Virus record (IMG/VR): IMGVR_UViG_3300027996_000051
Location: 1 to 49,781 of that record
Strand: one strand, 5' to 3'
Length of the DNA stretch: 49,781 bases
Source: a virus
The translations under genes were made by a program, and so were the position numbers. The notes beneath the pieces were generated by a model. It was not told the DNA's origin, ran no database searches, and saw nothing but the letters and a program-made list of their open reading frames with translations. This document shows positions 1 through 9,448 of this stretch, piece after piece; positions within the stretch are counted from its first letter, which is position 1; each line of letters starts with the position of its first letter.

Positions 1-1300
1 TCCCTTCTCCTACTGAAAGACCATGAGCTGCTTGAACGATCTCGTATGAAGATCCTCCTGATGCGTCTACTGCTTCCCATCTTAGATTTGCTAAGTTATA
101 TGTCAATACTTGTCCGTCTTCTGGAGCCGGTACTGAAACGTCAGCTATTTCATCAAGATTAGTAGTGTCGCCAACTGGTGAAGGTCTTAGGCATTTAATT
201 TGTAAAGTGTTTGCATCTTCAACGTAGAATAAAGGATTCGAATATCCTGATACTGGTTGAGTAATTGTTGGTAGTCCTGCTGTAGCTTCTGATTGGAAAT
301 AATACTCTCCAATTGTAAATCCGTGACTTGCTACTTCTATGCGTCCAAAATCCGCCGCTACAAAAGTATTTGCGTCAATAACTTCTACTACTGTATGATA
401 AGCTAAAGTACTTGGATCGTTTGCTTGAGCTAAAACGTAGTTAGCACCGTCATGATAGATACCATTACCTACTGCTAATCCGTGAGCTGTTTGATCGATT
501 TCGAAAGATGTTGATCCTCCTCCGCCTACAGGTTGAAGCTCGTTTGTAATTACTTGATACATTTTTAAAGTATCTGTTGCGAAACAAAGTTGTCCGTCCG
601 AAGCTGTTGCCGCGTAAGTTATAAGGTTTGCTTCTGTATCTTGTTTTACATCTAATCTTGTAGGAGTCTCGATTGATCCTGAGATTGTGTTTGATGAATC
701 TAATGTTTTATTTTGAAGTGTCTCTGATTTAGCCGGTAATGCGTCTATTTCAGATTGAAGCTCATCTAAAGCTCCTTGAACGTCTGTTGCTACTAAGTTA
801 CCAGTTGGTGCGTTAGAGATTGCTGATGCATCGTGTGCGTCTACAGCGTCTACTAAGTGATCTGATAAAGCTGTTTCAGAAGAATCTAGTCTTCCTTCAA
901 CTTCGTCAATAGCTGCTTGTACGTCCGTTGCTGCAAGTCCTGAAGTACTGTTATCATAATTGATCTCAGAAGCTTCATTTTGCCCTTCTAGAGCCGTTTT
1001 AACCGCTAATGCTGATGGTATCTCAGTGTCAGTAGCTGCGCCGCTTAAATCAGTGTTTAAGACTCCTGCTTTAAGATTATCTGTTTCTAGATTAGAAATT
1101 GTGTTATTATCTGCGTCGATTGACTTATTAGATAGGTCTTGAGATTGATCCTCAGTTACTACAGCTCTTTCTGCAGAATCTAAAAAAATCTTTTGTTTAT
1201 TATCAGCAGAGTCAGTACGTTGCTCTCCTTCTAATGTTGCCGCATCTGTTGTAGGTTTTGTGCGAATACCTTTTTGAAACTTCCTTGATTTAATACTCAT
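1..1300 (-). CDS. Fibre-like virion protein, N-terminal part (cut by window edge)
   Basis: The frame is open for 433 codons from an ATG at 1300, preceded by AGGAGAAATA, to the left edge, so the C-terminus lies outside. The protein is rich in Ala, Thr, Asp and Ser. Two copies of a repeat like ATDVQAAIDE lie near residues 125 and 168, and segments like LSNKSIDADNNTISN and LQNKTLDSSNTIS lie before and after them; both patterns are common in phage tail fibres. Two copies of a domain beginning (F/Y)EI-Q-AHGL-VG start near residues 263 and 425, so a repeated beta-rich domain probably continues leftwards. It is the last gene seen in the late operon. A fibre or baseplate-type adhesin is an inference; no receptor-binding domain is visible. 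Confidence 0.75.
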   Translation of the reverse strand, partial: MSIKSRKFQKGIRTKPTTDAATLEGEQRTDSADNKQKIFLDSAERAVVTEDQSQDLSNKSIDADNNTISNLETDNLKAGVLNTDLSGAATDTEIPSALAVKTALEGQNEASEINYDNSTSGLAATDVQAAIDEVEGRLDSSETALSDHLVDAVDAHDASAISNAPTGNLVATDVQGALDELQSEIDALPAKSETLQNKTLDSSNTISGSIETPTRLDVKQDTEANLITYAATASDGQLCFATDTLKMYQVITNELQPVGGGGSTSFEIDQTAHGLAVGNGIYHDGANYVLAQANDPSTLAYHTVVEVIDANTFVAADFGRIEVASHGFTIGEYYFQSEATAGLPTITQPVSGYSNPLFYVEDANTLQIKCLRPSPVGDTTNLDEIADVSVPAPEDGQVLTYNLANLRWEAVDASGGSSYEIVQAAHGLSVGEG

Positions 1301-1389
1301 TATTTCTCCTTAAAACCTCTTTGATGCAATCTCCGATTTCACGATCTCTGTCGTGTTACTAAGTTAATTATTATTATCGTTTTACTCAT

Positions 1390-1875
1390 TTACGCAAAAT
1401 AAGCCTCGTCGACCTTCGCCGATGCTGAGAACTTAATTACTACTGTGTCTGTACCTGCTATTTCTAAATATTTGAATCTGAATTGTCCACCATTTACGTC
1501 AAACTCTACCTCTGTATCGTCTCCTGAAAGATCCGTGCTGAAGTTGATTTCTGTACCGTTATATACGCCTTCAATTGAAAAAGCTTCAACTTGAGTAGCT
1601 GCTGCTGCGTATGTTCTTGTGATGTGTCCTGTGATTATTAATGATTGAACGTATGCTGTATCGAATACTAAGTTTGTAATATCTCCAGTTACATATCCTC
1701 CAGATGATGCTCCTAGTAGACTTGTCTCTGTAGTAGGAATATCTCCCGGTCCTGATACTTGTGCTGCAACTGCTGTTATAGCCTCTGCCCAACCTGTAGC
1801 CTCTTCACCGTAGTTATTGTCTCCGGTTACTGGATATTCATATATCTCGTCTACGACTATTAAATTTTTAGGCAT
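1390..1875 (-). CDS. Structural protein candidate downstream of major capsid gene
   Basis: 161 residues, acidic, Thr/Val/Gly rich and apparently all-beta, with no signal peptide or membrane segment. It begins MPKNLIVVDEIYEYPV behind an AAGGGGAAATC ribosome site. It lies between the capsid gene terminator and the fibre-like gene and has its own late-type promoter motif about 25 bp upstream. Position and composition suggest a head decoration, head-completion or head-tail joining protein. I do not recognise the family. Confidence 0.7.
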   Translation of the reverse strand: MPKNLIVVDEIYEYPVTGDNNYGEEATGWAEAITAVAAQVSGPGDIPTTETSLLGASSGGYVTGDITNLVFDTAYVQSLIITGHITRTYAAAATQVEAFSIEGVYNGTEINFSTDLSGDDTEVEFDVNGGQFRFKYLEIAGTDTVVIKFSASAKVDEAYFA

Positions 1876-1895
1876 GATTTCCCCTTTATATCTCT

Positions 1896-1916
1896 ATTAT
1901 ATAGTTGCTAATATGT
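1896..1916 (-). promoter_or_regulatory. Late-type promoter motif, copy 1
   Basis: On the minus strand this reads ACATATTAGCAACTATATAAT, ending about 20 bases before the ATG at 1875. Nearly the same 21-mer precedes three other minus-strand genes (7132, 10192, 16985). It contains a TATAAT-like end but no good -35, so an activator or a phage-specified specificity factor may be needed. Confidence 0.7.
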
Positions 1917-1980
1917 GCGGAAATCCACCCATCTTTTTAGGAGGTTTTTCGCTATTTTAAGTAATTACGGTAGGTTAAAC

Positions 1981-2005
1981 AAAAAAGCCCCGGATTAACC
2001 GAGGC
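1981..2005 (-). terminator. Rho-independent terminator after major capsid gene
   Basis: On the minus strand GCCTCGG-TTAAT-CCGGGGC forms a 7-bp stem followed by six U residues. One pair is G-U in the minus-strand RNA but C-A on the plus strand, so the terminator works leftwards. It lies just past the capsid stop codon at 2030 and would limit read-through into 1875 and 1300. Confidence 0.85.
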
Positions 2006-2029
2006 TCTGTTTATTGTAAATTTTTAATC

Positions 2030-3310
2030 TTAAGCTTCAGCTTTGATATATCTTAATTGACAGATCGATGCCGGACGAGAAGTGAATAACGCTTGGTCAG
2101 TCATACATCTCATTTCAACTCCATGTTTACCTTCTAGTAACTTGAAGAATTCTTCACCATCAGGTCTCTTGAATGTTACTTCAGTAGATCCGATTCTCTT
2201 AAGGTCCTTCTCACAGATGATATAAGCGTATCCTTGCTTAACAAATGTAGAAGCTTTAATTTTGATTGTTCCATTCTGACCAAAGAATTCGATCTCTCTA
2301 GCACCTGATTGGTGTTTAGCAGATGAATATGAACTATCGATAACTCTTTTAGAGTCTTGCTCGCTTAGTAAGTCATCCCATTGCTTAGGGTTAACATATA
2401 CAGAAACTTCTTCTTCCATTAGACCTTTCTCAACCATTGAAGCAATTCCTTCTTCAATTTTAGCTTGTGAAAGAACAACTGGAGTTGATAATGTACCAAC
2501 GTCAACGATAGATCCTTGAAATAAAGGCTCGTTAGCATTTGGAACACCAAATAAGTTAACAGTTTCTTCAGAGATAGCGTGAACACCGATGAACTCATTA
2601 AGAGTTGCCGGAGCACCTGCAATACATGCACCTTTGAAAAAGATAACATCTGTAGCAGCTATTTCAGCAGCACCAATATTTCCTGAAGATTTCTTAAGTG
2701 AAACTGTTTTATCTTTAAGAGAGTATCCTAAGATTTCATATGCATTTGAATCTCTGTTAGTTGATTTGTCAGCAGAAAATACTTCTACTTTAGCACCAGT
2801 AGTACCATTCCAAACACCTGCAGCCCATTCAGAAACTTCGATTTCGATAGCTTCATCATTTGCTCCACCTGCACTATCAGTCTTAACAATTCCAAGTCCT
2901 GATTGTCCGTAGAACATTTGAACTTCTAATCTGTGATAGATTGATTTAAGCATGTTTCCAACCATAAGGTCCATTGCTTTTTCGATTGATTGCTCACCAG
3001 AAGCTGATCTGTTTAGTGCTGCAATAGAAATTGCAGATCTTAAAACAAGTTCTCTTGCTTTAACAGAAGCTTTCTTCATTTTAAATTCTTTAGCGTCTTC
3101 AAGATCAAAAAGAGATCCATCTTCACCACCATAAGTAAATCCTGATTCTAAAGAAAGGATAACAGGCTCAACATAAGCGTCTCCAACTTTTTTAGATGAA
3201 TCATACTTTACAGCATTATACAATTTAACATGATCTGGTACTAGTTTTGTTACTTCAGACGCGTATCTGTCTTTATATAGACCGTTCAGCGTAGCTACTT
3301 CATTAGCCAT
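2030..3310 (-). CDS. Major capsid protein
   Basis: 426 residues from the ATG at 3310 (MANEVATLNGLYKDRY). I chose this start because AAAGGAAATTAAA sits directly before it; an ATG 33 bases upstream is in frame but has no ribosome site. The gene follows the scaffold gene in a small terminase, large terminase, portal, scaffold, coat order, and its size is close to the P22 coat protein (about 430 residues). The early segment on Lys-Val-Gly-Asp-Ala with Val-Glu-Pro-Val-Ile and the alternating helix/strand content fit a P22/HK97-fold coat. A roughly 200-nt leader follows a weak late-promoter match at 3514-3534, and a strong terminator follows the gene, as expected for the most abundant late protein. 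Confidence 0.85.
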   Translation of the reverse strand: MANEVATLNGLYKDRYASEVTKLVPDHVKLYNAVKYDSSKKVGDAYVEPVILSLESGFTYGGEDGSLFDLEDAKEFKMKKASVKARELVLRSAISIAALNRSASGEQSIEKAMDLMVGNMLKSIYHRLEVQMFYGQSGLGIVKTDSAGGANDEAIEIEVSEWAAGVWNGTTGAKVEVFSADKSTNRDSNAYEILGYSLKDKTVSLKKSSGNIGAAEIAATDVIFFKGACIAGAPATLNEFIGVHAISEETVNLFGVPNANEPLFQGSIVDVGTLSTPVVLSQAKIEEGIASMVEKGLMEEEVSVYVNPKQWDDLLSEQDSKRVIDSSYSSAKHQSGAREIEFFGQNGTIKIKASTFVKQGYAYIICEKDLKRIGSTEVTFKRPDGEEFFKLLEGKHGVEMRCMTDQALFTSRPASICQLRYIKAEA

Positions 3311-3596
3311 TTTAATTTCCTTTGTCCTACTTCTTTCAGACATTTAGTTTAGTTAAAAGTTACACGAAAACGACCATCCTATTCTTCTTGTTAGTAAAAA
3401 TTGGTATTTCAGATCTAGAGCAGGAGTCCGAAGATATCCTGATTGTTCCGAAAATCTCCTTAAACGGCATAAGCAGCTTCTAGAGGTCTTTTCTAAGGGC
3501 AAAATTACCCTTCATAACATAGTTGTTAATTTAAAGCAACTGTAATCGCATAAAAAACAATAAAAATTAGCTTTTTCAACAATTACAGCAACTTAG
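3311..3596. other. Gene-free leader of the capsid gene
   Basis: 286 bases without a credible gene. It holds the weak late-promoter match (3514-3534), a small hairpin on the minus strand (AAGGG-TAATTTTG-CCCTT) just after it, and the capsid ribosome site at its left end. I see nothing else convincing. Confidence 0.5.
3514..3534 (-). promoter_or_regulatory. Weak late-type promoter motif upstream of capsid gene
   Basis: Minus strand TTAAATTAACAACTATGTTAT matches the 21-mer of the strong late motifs at 15 of 21 positions, including the AACTAT core. It lies about 200 bases upstream of the capsid start. Confidence 0.45.
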
Positions 3597-4592
3597 TTAT
3601 CTAAATAATTCACTCAGTTTTCTTCCCGGAGCTTTATTTGCTTCCTCGTCTGCAGGTTTAGATGCAACGTCTTTATTAATAGACTTTGTATTCTTAATTT
3701 GAGTTTCTTTAGCATTTTGAAGTCTCTCTTCTCTAAGCTTTTCAATCAAATTCTTTCCTAAGTACTTCTTAAGAACATCAGTACTCTTAAATCTACCTGC
3801 TGCTTTTTCATATTGCTGCTTAAGTTGATCCTTAACAGTTGGAAGTACATCCTTTGCTGTCATATCGTAACCATTCTTAACTGCCCACATTAACTCGTTA
3901 GCAATTAGTCCAATAGTTTCTTTATCCGCTATAAGCTCGTCATCGCTATCTAATGCCGCCATAATATCTGTTTGAATCTCATCAGCTAATTGTCTTCTTT
4001 GCTCAGATTGCTCTCTATCATTCTTCTCTTGAGCCATTTTATCGCGCTCTGCTCTAAGTTGCTCTAACTCAGTATCTCTTTCTACTGCCGCTTTTTCTTC
4101 CGGACTCATTTGAGCTGCTGCATGTCTTTTGTTAACAAAGTCTGTTACATAAGCCATTTCATCGAAATCTGGATCTAGTGATTTTAAAGCTGCGAATGGA
4201 TCGTTTAAGATGTTCTGAAGTCCTGCATTATAAGTCTTCTTTAATTCAGCTAACTCTTGAGTACTTTTCTGACCCTTTGCTGCTAATTGAAGTTGACGAA
4301 TCATCTCTTCTTCATTGTTTACGTCGATCTCTCTAACTAATTCTTTACCATCAACTTTGATAGTATACTGGCGAATCATGTCTTTGATTTCTTCTTCTGA
4401 TGCACCATCTTCTGCTGCTGCTTGAATCTCATCTTCTAATTCAGCTTCTGTTTCAGCTTGAACTTCTGGCGCACTACCTTCCGATATTGGCTCAGATATT
4501 TCTTCGCTTACTTCCTGTGATACTTCTGCTGACTCTTCTTGAATCGGCGCACTTTCTTCTACTACAGCCTCTGCTGCAACTTCTTCTGACAT
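3597..4592 (-). CDS. Capsid scaffolding protein
   Basis: 331 residues. The first 85 or so are an extremely acidic Glu/Ser/Ala stretch. A helical middle follows, with a predicted coiled coil around residues 150-210 rich in Glu, Arg and Gln, and the C-terminus is basic (NKAPGRKLSELFR). Phage scaffolds typically show this charge layout: acidic and disordered first, basic helix-turn-helix last to bind coat protein. It lies between the portal side and the capsid gene, where a scaffold is expected, and its length compares with 303 residues for P22 scaffold. Start at 4592 follows AAGGAGATAAT. Confidence 0.85.
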   Translation of the reverse strand: MSEEVAAEAVVEESAPIQEESAEVSQEVSEEISEPISEGSAPEVQAETEAELEDEIQAAAEDGASEEEIKDMIRQYTIKVDGKELVREIDVNNEEEMIRQLQLAAKGQKSTQELAELKKTYNAGLQNILNDPFAALKSLDPDFDEMAYVTDFVNKRHAAAQMSPEEKAAVERDTELEQLRAERDKMAQEKNDREQSEQRRQLADEIQTDIMAALDSDDELIADKETIGLIANELMWAVKNGYDMTAKDVLPTVKDQLKQQYEKAAGRFKSTDVLKKYLGKNLIEKLREERLQNAKETQIKNTKSINKDVASKPADEEANKAPGRKLSELFR

Positions 4593-4650
4593 ATTATCTC
4601 CTTGCTAGTCTTTCGATGTAGCATAGTTACCTCGTCATTATGATAGAGGT

Positions 4651-5004
4651 TTAATTATTGTCGTTTTCTAATTTCTTTAGTCGCTCTTCTCTTTCATGAG
4701 TTTTCTGATCATAACCTTTAGGCTTAACTCCGAATGTTCTTTGTCGAGATTCTCTCTTGAATTCAACTCCTAAACTTTCTAGGTCTTCTCTTGCCTCTTT
4801 TTTCAGCATGTTCATATTTTTATGTGTGCGACTCTTTTTTACAAATTCTTTATTTCTTTCATTTCGAATATAATATTCCATTTCTTCTTCATTTATTATG
4901 ACGCGATATTTAGCTCCTGTTTTTTTAGAAGTATACATCCTTAGAGATATTTTACATCCCGGTCTATGATCATATTTAATGTAGCGGATTCTATTAGCTG
5001 CCAC
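4651..5004 (-). CDS. Small basic protein between portal and scaffold, unknown
   Basis: 117 residues, strongly basic, with many Lys, Arg and Glu and a helical C-terminal half. It starts with GTG at 5004, sharing the G of the portal TAG stop (TAGTG), so it is probably translated by coupling to the portal. It has no membrane segment or known motif. The location suggests a minor head or assembly protein, but no family is recognised. Confidence 0.65.
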   Translation of the reverse strand: MAANRIRYIKYDHRPGCKISLRMYTSKKTGAKYRVIINEEEMEYYIRNERNKEFVKKSRTHKNMNMLKKEAREDLESLGVEFKRESRQRTFGVKPKGYDQKTHEREERLKKLENDNN

Positions 5005-7112
5005 TATAAATCACCCGGTTCCGTTGGCATATTATCTGGTAGTATAGTCCCTTCTCCTGCCGGACGAGGCATGTTTGGCATACCTGCTGCATTAGAATCT
5101 TGTGGAGCCATCATAGGCGCGTTACCTTGATCCATCGGTACACCTTCTTGTCCCGGAGGCATTGGAGGTGCAGGGGGTTGTCCGCCTTGTTGACCCATAT
5201 TATCCGGCATAGGAGCAGGAGCTATAGGAGTTTCGCCATTCATTTGAAGTAATGCAGGATCTGTAGTTCGCAGTAAGTTAACATGCTCTTGAACATGATC
5301 TAATACTAATTGAACTAGTTGAGGATCTTTTTTAAGCTCGGTATCGTTTAGAACTTCCATATGCTCTTTTATGTGCATTGAATGTTTCTCTGACCATATT
5401 GCTTGTTGAGGATCTCCGTTAACCATTCCTTCATTTTCTGATTTGATTAAAGTTAAGTTATCAATCTTACCATCTGTTAGGTAATCTAAGTTTCCAGTAT
5501 TTAATACCATTAGATATTTATCTGCATTATCAATTAGACCCATTTGTAGAAGGTTTTCAGCAACTTGCGCTCTACCTGCTGTACTTTGCATTAAAGCATT
5601 TCCTGCGTCTACAATTACTCTGTTAATCGATGTGATATCATCAGACTTGAATTCCTTCATCTCTGACGTATTATTAATTCCTGCAATAGCTATCATTCTT
5701 GGAGCTTTTGCAAAGTCTTTTAGTAAGTTAATTAATCCAGTTCCTACGTCTTCTAATAGGCGAATATATGACTGTTGTAGTCCCGAAACAAATTGTAATG
5801 CTTGAGATTGAACTAGTGCTAATGCGTTACCAGATCTAAGTGATTGCTCTGGATTACCACGCGCTACCGAGTTTACTCCCGATAAAGTTTCCATAGTCTT
5901 TTCTAATAGGTTCATCATCTGATAAACTTCTGGACTTGTAGCAACTAATTGTAGTGGTTCTGGTTTTCCAAACTGAGCGTTATATTTTAAGAACTGCATA
6001 CCGTCACCAACATCTTCCGGCTCAATATCACAGCCTCTAGGAGCTAGGATACTTTGAATACCAAATGCGTTGATGTTTGTTGCTGCCGTTGAATATAAGC
6101 TGTTAAGCATTTCTTGTAGTGGTAATAAATCGAACATATCAGAGTATCCATAAGGAGTTCCAATAATGTTTGAAGGTGTGATTCTATATACTGGTAATCC
6201 GCGATATGGGAGAACTGTATCTTCTAATATTATCTCTTCGTTACAGTACATGAAATAGTTTCCATCTGGCATAGAAGCTGTTCTTTTGTGGAACATCTCG
6301 TAAATAAATACGTCCGAAGTTTCATTTCTTTTTGAATATGATGCCGAGTTTTTAGCTTTCATATGCTTATCAACTGTATCTAGCTCTATTATCTGTTTTC
6401 TTAATTCTGGATATTTAGCGGCTAAGTCATACTTGTTTATTTTAGATCTAACTAGAACCCAATCGTTCTTGTCGTAGTATTCTTTTGTTGCGTCAAATAC
6501 AACATCATATGGGGATATTAGTGAGAAGTCTACGTCACCTTCATGGATATTAAATCCGTCTAGTACGTTTCCTTGTTCATCTAACGGTACTCCATCCTCA
6601 TCTGTTGAGTATATGGAATCAGGATCAGGCTCCACTACGTCGTGAATTTCGCCCTTGTTACTATTCCATTCAAGTTTTACATAACCTGATCCTAGGACTA
6701 TTGCGTATTGTACTGCATCTTTTAAAATTTCTTCTAATCTTTCTTCTCTCATATAATAATCAAGTAAGCCATTTCCTAGCTTTGCTTGTATTAGTGATTT
6801 TCTATCTGTATTTACTGCCCTACATTGAAATGCTGGTCTTGTACCAGTTACCATAACATGAATATGACGCGCTAAGTTTCTATAGTGATTTACTGCTAGA
6901 TTTACTAGTTCGCCGTTTTCTCCGCCAAAAGATATTGCGTGATCTCCCTTTCCTGATGAACCGTAGTAATCTCCGTAATATGCTTTGTATGATCTTTCGA
7001 TCTTATTTAGATAGTTAGAGTCGTTTATACCTGCGAACCAATCTGCTGATTTCTCGCGCAATACTCTTACTTTAACTTCTGGCTTATCTGCCGCAAAATA
7101 TACGTTGTTCAT
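5004..7112 (-). CDS. Portal protein
   Basis: 702 residues, similar in size to the P22 portal (725). The portal forms the dodecameric ring through which the terminase threads DNA. It is called from position directly after the large terminase, length, an aromatic-rich N-terminal part (around KAYYGDYYGSS), a helical core (NSLYSTAATNINAFG) typical of portal stems, and a disordered Pro/Met/Gly/Gln-rich C-terminal tail of about 80 residues. It has its own late-type promoter motif (7132-7152) and a ribosome site AAAGGATAAT before the ATG. It ends in TAG overlapping the next gene's GTG. Confidence 0.9.
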   Translation of the reverse strand: MNNVYFAADKPEVKVRVLREKSADWFAGINDSNYLNKIERSYKAYYGDYYGSSGKGDHAISFGGENGELVNLAVNHYRNLARHIHVMVTGTRPAFQCRAVNTDRKSLIQAKLGNGLLDYYMREERLEEILKDAVQYAIVLGSGYVKLEWNSNKGEIHDVVEPDPDSIYSTDEDGVPLDEQGNVLDGFNIHEGDVDFSLISPYDVVFDATKEYYDKNDWVLVRSKINKYDLAAKYPELRKQIIELDTVDKHMKAKNSASYSKRNETSDVFIYEMFHKRTASMPDGNYFMYCNEEIILEDTVLPYRGLPVYRITPSNIIGTPYGYSDMFDLLPLQEMLNSLYSTAATNINAFGIQSILAPRGCDIEPEDVGDGMQFLKYNAQFGKPEPLQLVATSPEVYQMMNLLEKTMETLSGVNSVARGNPEQSLRSGNALALVQSQALQFVSGLQQSYIRLLEDVGTGLINLLKDFAKAPRMIAIAGINNTSEMKEFKSDDITSINRVIVDAGNALMQSTAGRAQVAENLLQMGLIDNADKYLMVLNTGNLDYLTDGKIDNLTLIKSENEGMVNGDPQQAIWSEKHSMHIKEHMEVLNDTELKKDPQLVQLVLDHVQEHVNLLRTTDPALLQMNGETPIAPAPMPDNMGQQGGQPPAPPMPPGQEGVPMDQGNAPMMAPQDSNAAGMPNMPRPAGEGTILPDNMPTEPGDL

Positions 7113-7131
7113 ATTATCCTTTATAGTTTCT

Positions 7132-7152
7132 ATTATATAGTTGCTAAAATGT
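7132..7152 (-). promoter_or_regulatory. Late-type promoter motif, copy 2 (portal)
   Basis: Minus strand ACATTTTAGCAACTATATAAT lies about 20 bases before the portal ATG, in the gap between terminase and portal. It matches copy 1 at 20 of 21 positions. Confidence 0.7.
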
Positions 7153-7162
7153 ATTAATTATT

Positions 7163-8638
7163 TTATCTTTTTTTTCCAATATTCATGATTTTCCTCATAG
7201 TTTCAGCAGTTTGCGACGTTCTTCTAGCTTTTAATTTAGCTGATTGATAAGTATTTGGACCTATATTAGTACCATATCCAACTGGAAAAGGATTCCTATA
7301 AGCATGTATGTTCCTAATTAGGTAGTATAACGCCGGTATAGCATCGACGTGACCGCCCTTGATAGTTTTGTCAGGTGAATCATTTAAACGCTTAAAATCG
7401 CTTCTTTTGCTGTTCCATTGACCATATTCTAGGTGATATATAAGATGCTTACATCGTTCATGAATCCTGATTCTACCTTGACCCATCCAGATCTTCATCT
7501 CATTAATAGCTCCGGCTTTATTATCTTTCTTCGTTGGCATAAACTGAATATTATGTAGTTGGCGTAAATCGTTGATTAATTTCAAGTCATTATCCATAAC
7601 TCTAAGATACGGCTCAGTATTTTGTCCATCTTTGAAGAATCTAAGTTTCTCTTTTTTCTTGATCTCTAAAGCTAATGCTTCTGTAGTCATTGTAGCCCCG
7701 GACATTACTAGTTCGTCAGTTATAACTAAGGTGGCATTTTTGAAATCATAGTATCCAAATAACATTACCGTTAAATCGACATATCCAATATCTGCCCCAA
7801 TATAGAAATCTGTATGCTCTGGAACTTCATAATCGCTAATAACTATTTCATCTTTGTTTAGTGCAAATTCAGCACATACTGCTGATTCTGTATCAATTGC
7901 AACTTCGCACATATACTCGCGCTTAAAGTCGGGATCTTCTACACCTCTTGGATAATCTTCTATAATCTCTTGAACGATCTCAGGAGTAAAGTTTGGATTA
8001 TCATATATTGTAAATATCTTAAGTCTTCCTGAAGCTTTATATGGAATCATATATTCAGTTACAAACTCATGGTCCGGACTTTTAGATGGCGTAGAAGCCA
8101 TAATAATCCTACCCCCAGTAGTTCGAATAGTTGGCGACAATACTGATCTAATTGCATATTTAAGATCATCTACGAATCCTGCTTCATCTACGATACAAAG
8201 GTGAGCGAACCCTCCCCTAATCGAATCGATCCCTCCACCATCAGATCCTGCTAATTGTATTTGCGATCCGTTATAAAAGTTGAATATCTTATCTTGAGTA
8301 TTGAATATCGGCTTTAATTCTTCTGGGCAATCTTCTGTGATCATTCTCATAACCGGTATGATGTTTGTCTTTGCATCTTTTGCTTTTGGAAATACGAACT
8401 TAACTACCGAATTAGGTTGCTTCAAACATTGCATTAAAGCTTCTATAACTAGCCAGTACGTTTTACCAGTTCTTCGAGAAACTACTACTACCGAAGTCTT
8501 TGTAGTGTCGGTATCAACTGTATGCTTAAGCTCTTTCTGAACTCTATTTAATTTCCACGAAAGTTCGCCCTGTTCCCAAAGTTTAGCAATAGCTTCTTGT
8601 TTAGTAATAGGGGTTCTTTTCTTGGACCTACTTTTCAT
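7163..8638 (-). CDS. terL: Terminase large subunit (packaging ATPase-nuclease)
   Basis: 491 residues, the usual TerL length. Walker A-like SRRTGKT is at residues 54-60 and Walker B LCIVDEAG at about 147-154. The coupling motif ASTPSKS is at 181-187. A RNase H-like nuclease follows, with acidic residues at GADIGY (D283), RVMDND (about 346-351) and GHVDA (D432). It translocates DNA into the prohead through the portal and cuts concatemers. It overlaps the preceding small subunit gene by 11 bases. Several non-coding-strand matches inside it are shadows. Confidence 0.95.
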   Translation of the reverse strand: MKSRSKKRTPITKQEAIAKLWEQGELSWKLNRVQKELKHTVDTDTTKTSVVVVSRRTGKTYWLVIEALMQCLKQPNSVVKFVFPKAKDAKTNIIPVMRMITEDCPEELKPIFNTQDKIFNFYNGSQIQLAGSDGGGIDSIRGGFAHLCIVDEAGFVDDLKYAIRSVLSPTIRTTGGRIIMASTPSKSPDHEFVTEYMIPYKASGRLKIFTIYDNPNFTPEIVQEIIEDYPRGVEDPDFKREYMCEVAIDTESAVCAEFALNKDEIVISDYEVPEHTDFYIGADIGYVDLTVMLFGYYDFKNATLVITDELVMSGATMTTEALALEIKKKEKLRFFKDGQNTEPYLRVMDNDLKLINDLRQLHNIQFMPTKKDNKAGAINEMKIWMGQGRIRIHERCKHLIYHLEYGQWNSKRSDFKRLNDSPDKTIKGGHVDAIPALYYLIRNIHAYRNPFPVGYGTNIGPNTYQSAKLKARRTSQTAETMRKIMNIGKKR

Positions 8639-8996
8639 CTAAACTGCCTACTATTTTTAGTAGCTCTGCTGTAGATTCTTTCTTTGTCGGTTTAACCATA
8701 GAATCGTTCTTACCTCTAATCTGACGTAAGTTCTTTAAAAGGATATCGTAATTTTTAATATCTTTTTCATCAAATTCTTGATCCCTAACTAGAGTAGCTA
8801 TATATCGAATACCATCCATACAGATCTGCTCTTCTACAGATGTAAGCTCTATACCCTCTAATTCGTCTTCTAAACCGTTTTCAATGATAACGTCTTTTAA
8901 CTTACCGTTCTCAGCTTCAACTGCCGAGATTCGCTCCTTAAGAGCTTTTAACTCAGCTTCGAATTCATTAAAGTCGTCTCCAGTTTCAAAGTCCAT
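8628..8996 (-). CDS. terS: Terminase small subunit (probable)
   Basis: 122 residues. An N-terminal coiled coil (residues 8-40, many Glu and Lys heptads) is followed by a helical segment with EEQICMDGIRYIATLV and then LLKNLRQIRGK, a pattern I know from small terminase-like proteins of marine and T4-like phages. It lies immediately upstream of terL and overlaps it by 11 bases. It would recognise the packaging site and regulate the large subunit. No classical winged-helix motif is evident, so the call rests on position and pattern. Confidence 0.7.
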   Translation of the reverse strand: MDFETGDDFNEFEAELKALKERISAVEAENGKLKDVIIENGLEDELEGIELTSVEEQICMDGIRYIATLVRDQEFDEKDIKNYDILLKNLRQIRGKNDSMVKPTKKESTAELLKIVGSLDEK

Positions 8997-8997
8997 T

Positions 8998-9306
8998 TTA
9001 CCATCCTGCTACGTTTTGAGATTGTCTACTAGCTGTAGTCTTAGATAGATCTTTAAACTTAACTTTTCCAATTTCTTTTTCAAGACTGTCCATTCTATCT
9101 TTATTGGTTTTATTGATCTCTTCTAGTCTTTCTGCAAAGATCTTCTCGTAATCAGGTTTCTTAATGGATTCTAAATAAAGCTTATATCCCGATAATCCTG
9201 CTAATCCTAAAATTGAAATTGAAACCGAAATATCCGGCTTTACAAATGATAGTCCTACTAGAGCTACTAATAGAATAAATGGTAGTGCGTTTTTTAAGTT
9301 TTTCAT
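8998..9306 (-). CDS. Two-helix membrane protein, possible holin
   Basis: 102 residues from the ATG at 9306. An in-frame ATG six bases upstream lies inside the AAGGA ribosome site, so I chose the second one. Two hydrophobic stretches (about residues 6-20 and 27-42, separated by VKPDIS) are followed by a charged, helical, Lys/Glu-rich cytoplasmic tail. This is the layout of a class II holin, and lysis genes often sit near terminase genes. The function is inferred from topology only; it could be another late membrane protein. Confidence 0.6.
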   Translation of the reverse strand: MKNLKNALPFILLVALVGLSFVKPDISVSISILGLAGLSGYKLYLESIKKPDYEKIFAERLEEINKTNKDRMDSLEKEIGKVKFKDLSKTTASRQSQNVAGW

Positions 9307-9319
9307 AAACATCCTTGTT

Positions 9320-9448
9320 TTATTTTTTCTTTTTTATTGCGTTACGGATCTTGCTAAATAGTTCCTTGTCTTTAGACTTAAGAGGTTCTATCTTACCTTC
9401 TTTACGTTTCTTGACTTTATCTAGCTCTTTATCTTTAACTATATTCAT
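9320..9448 (-). CDS. Very small basic late protein
   Basis: 42 residues, of which 16 are Lys (MNIVKDKELDKV at the start and KIRNAIKKKK at the end). Its ATG overlaps the stop of the preceding gene as TAATG, and it fills the gap before the membrane protein. No function is recognised; high Lys content suggests nucleic-acid or membrane contact. Confidence 0.6.
   Translation of the reverse strand: MNIVKDKELDKVKKRKEGKIEPLKSKDKELFSKIRNAIKKKK

Noticed and set aside
2589-3134. Plus-strand frames opposite the capsid gene
   Set aside because: They are shadows of the capsid gene on the other strand, without ribosome sites, and composed of reversed codon pattern.
4400-4621. Leu-rich plus-strand frame looking like a membrane protein
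   Set aside because: It is the reverse of the Glu/Ala/Ser-rich start of the scaffold gene, whose antisense naturally reads as Leu and His.
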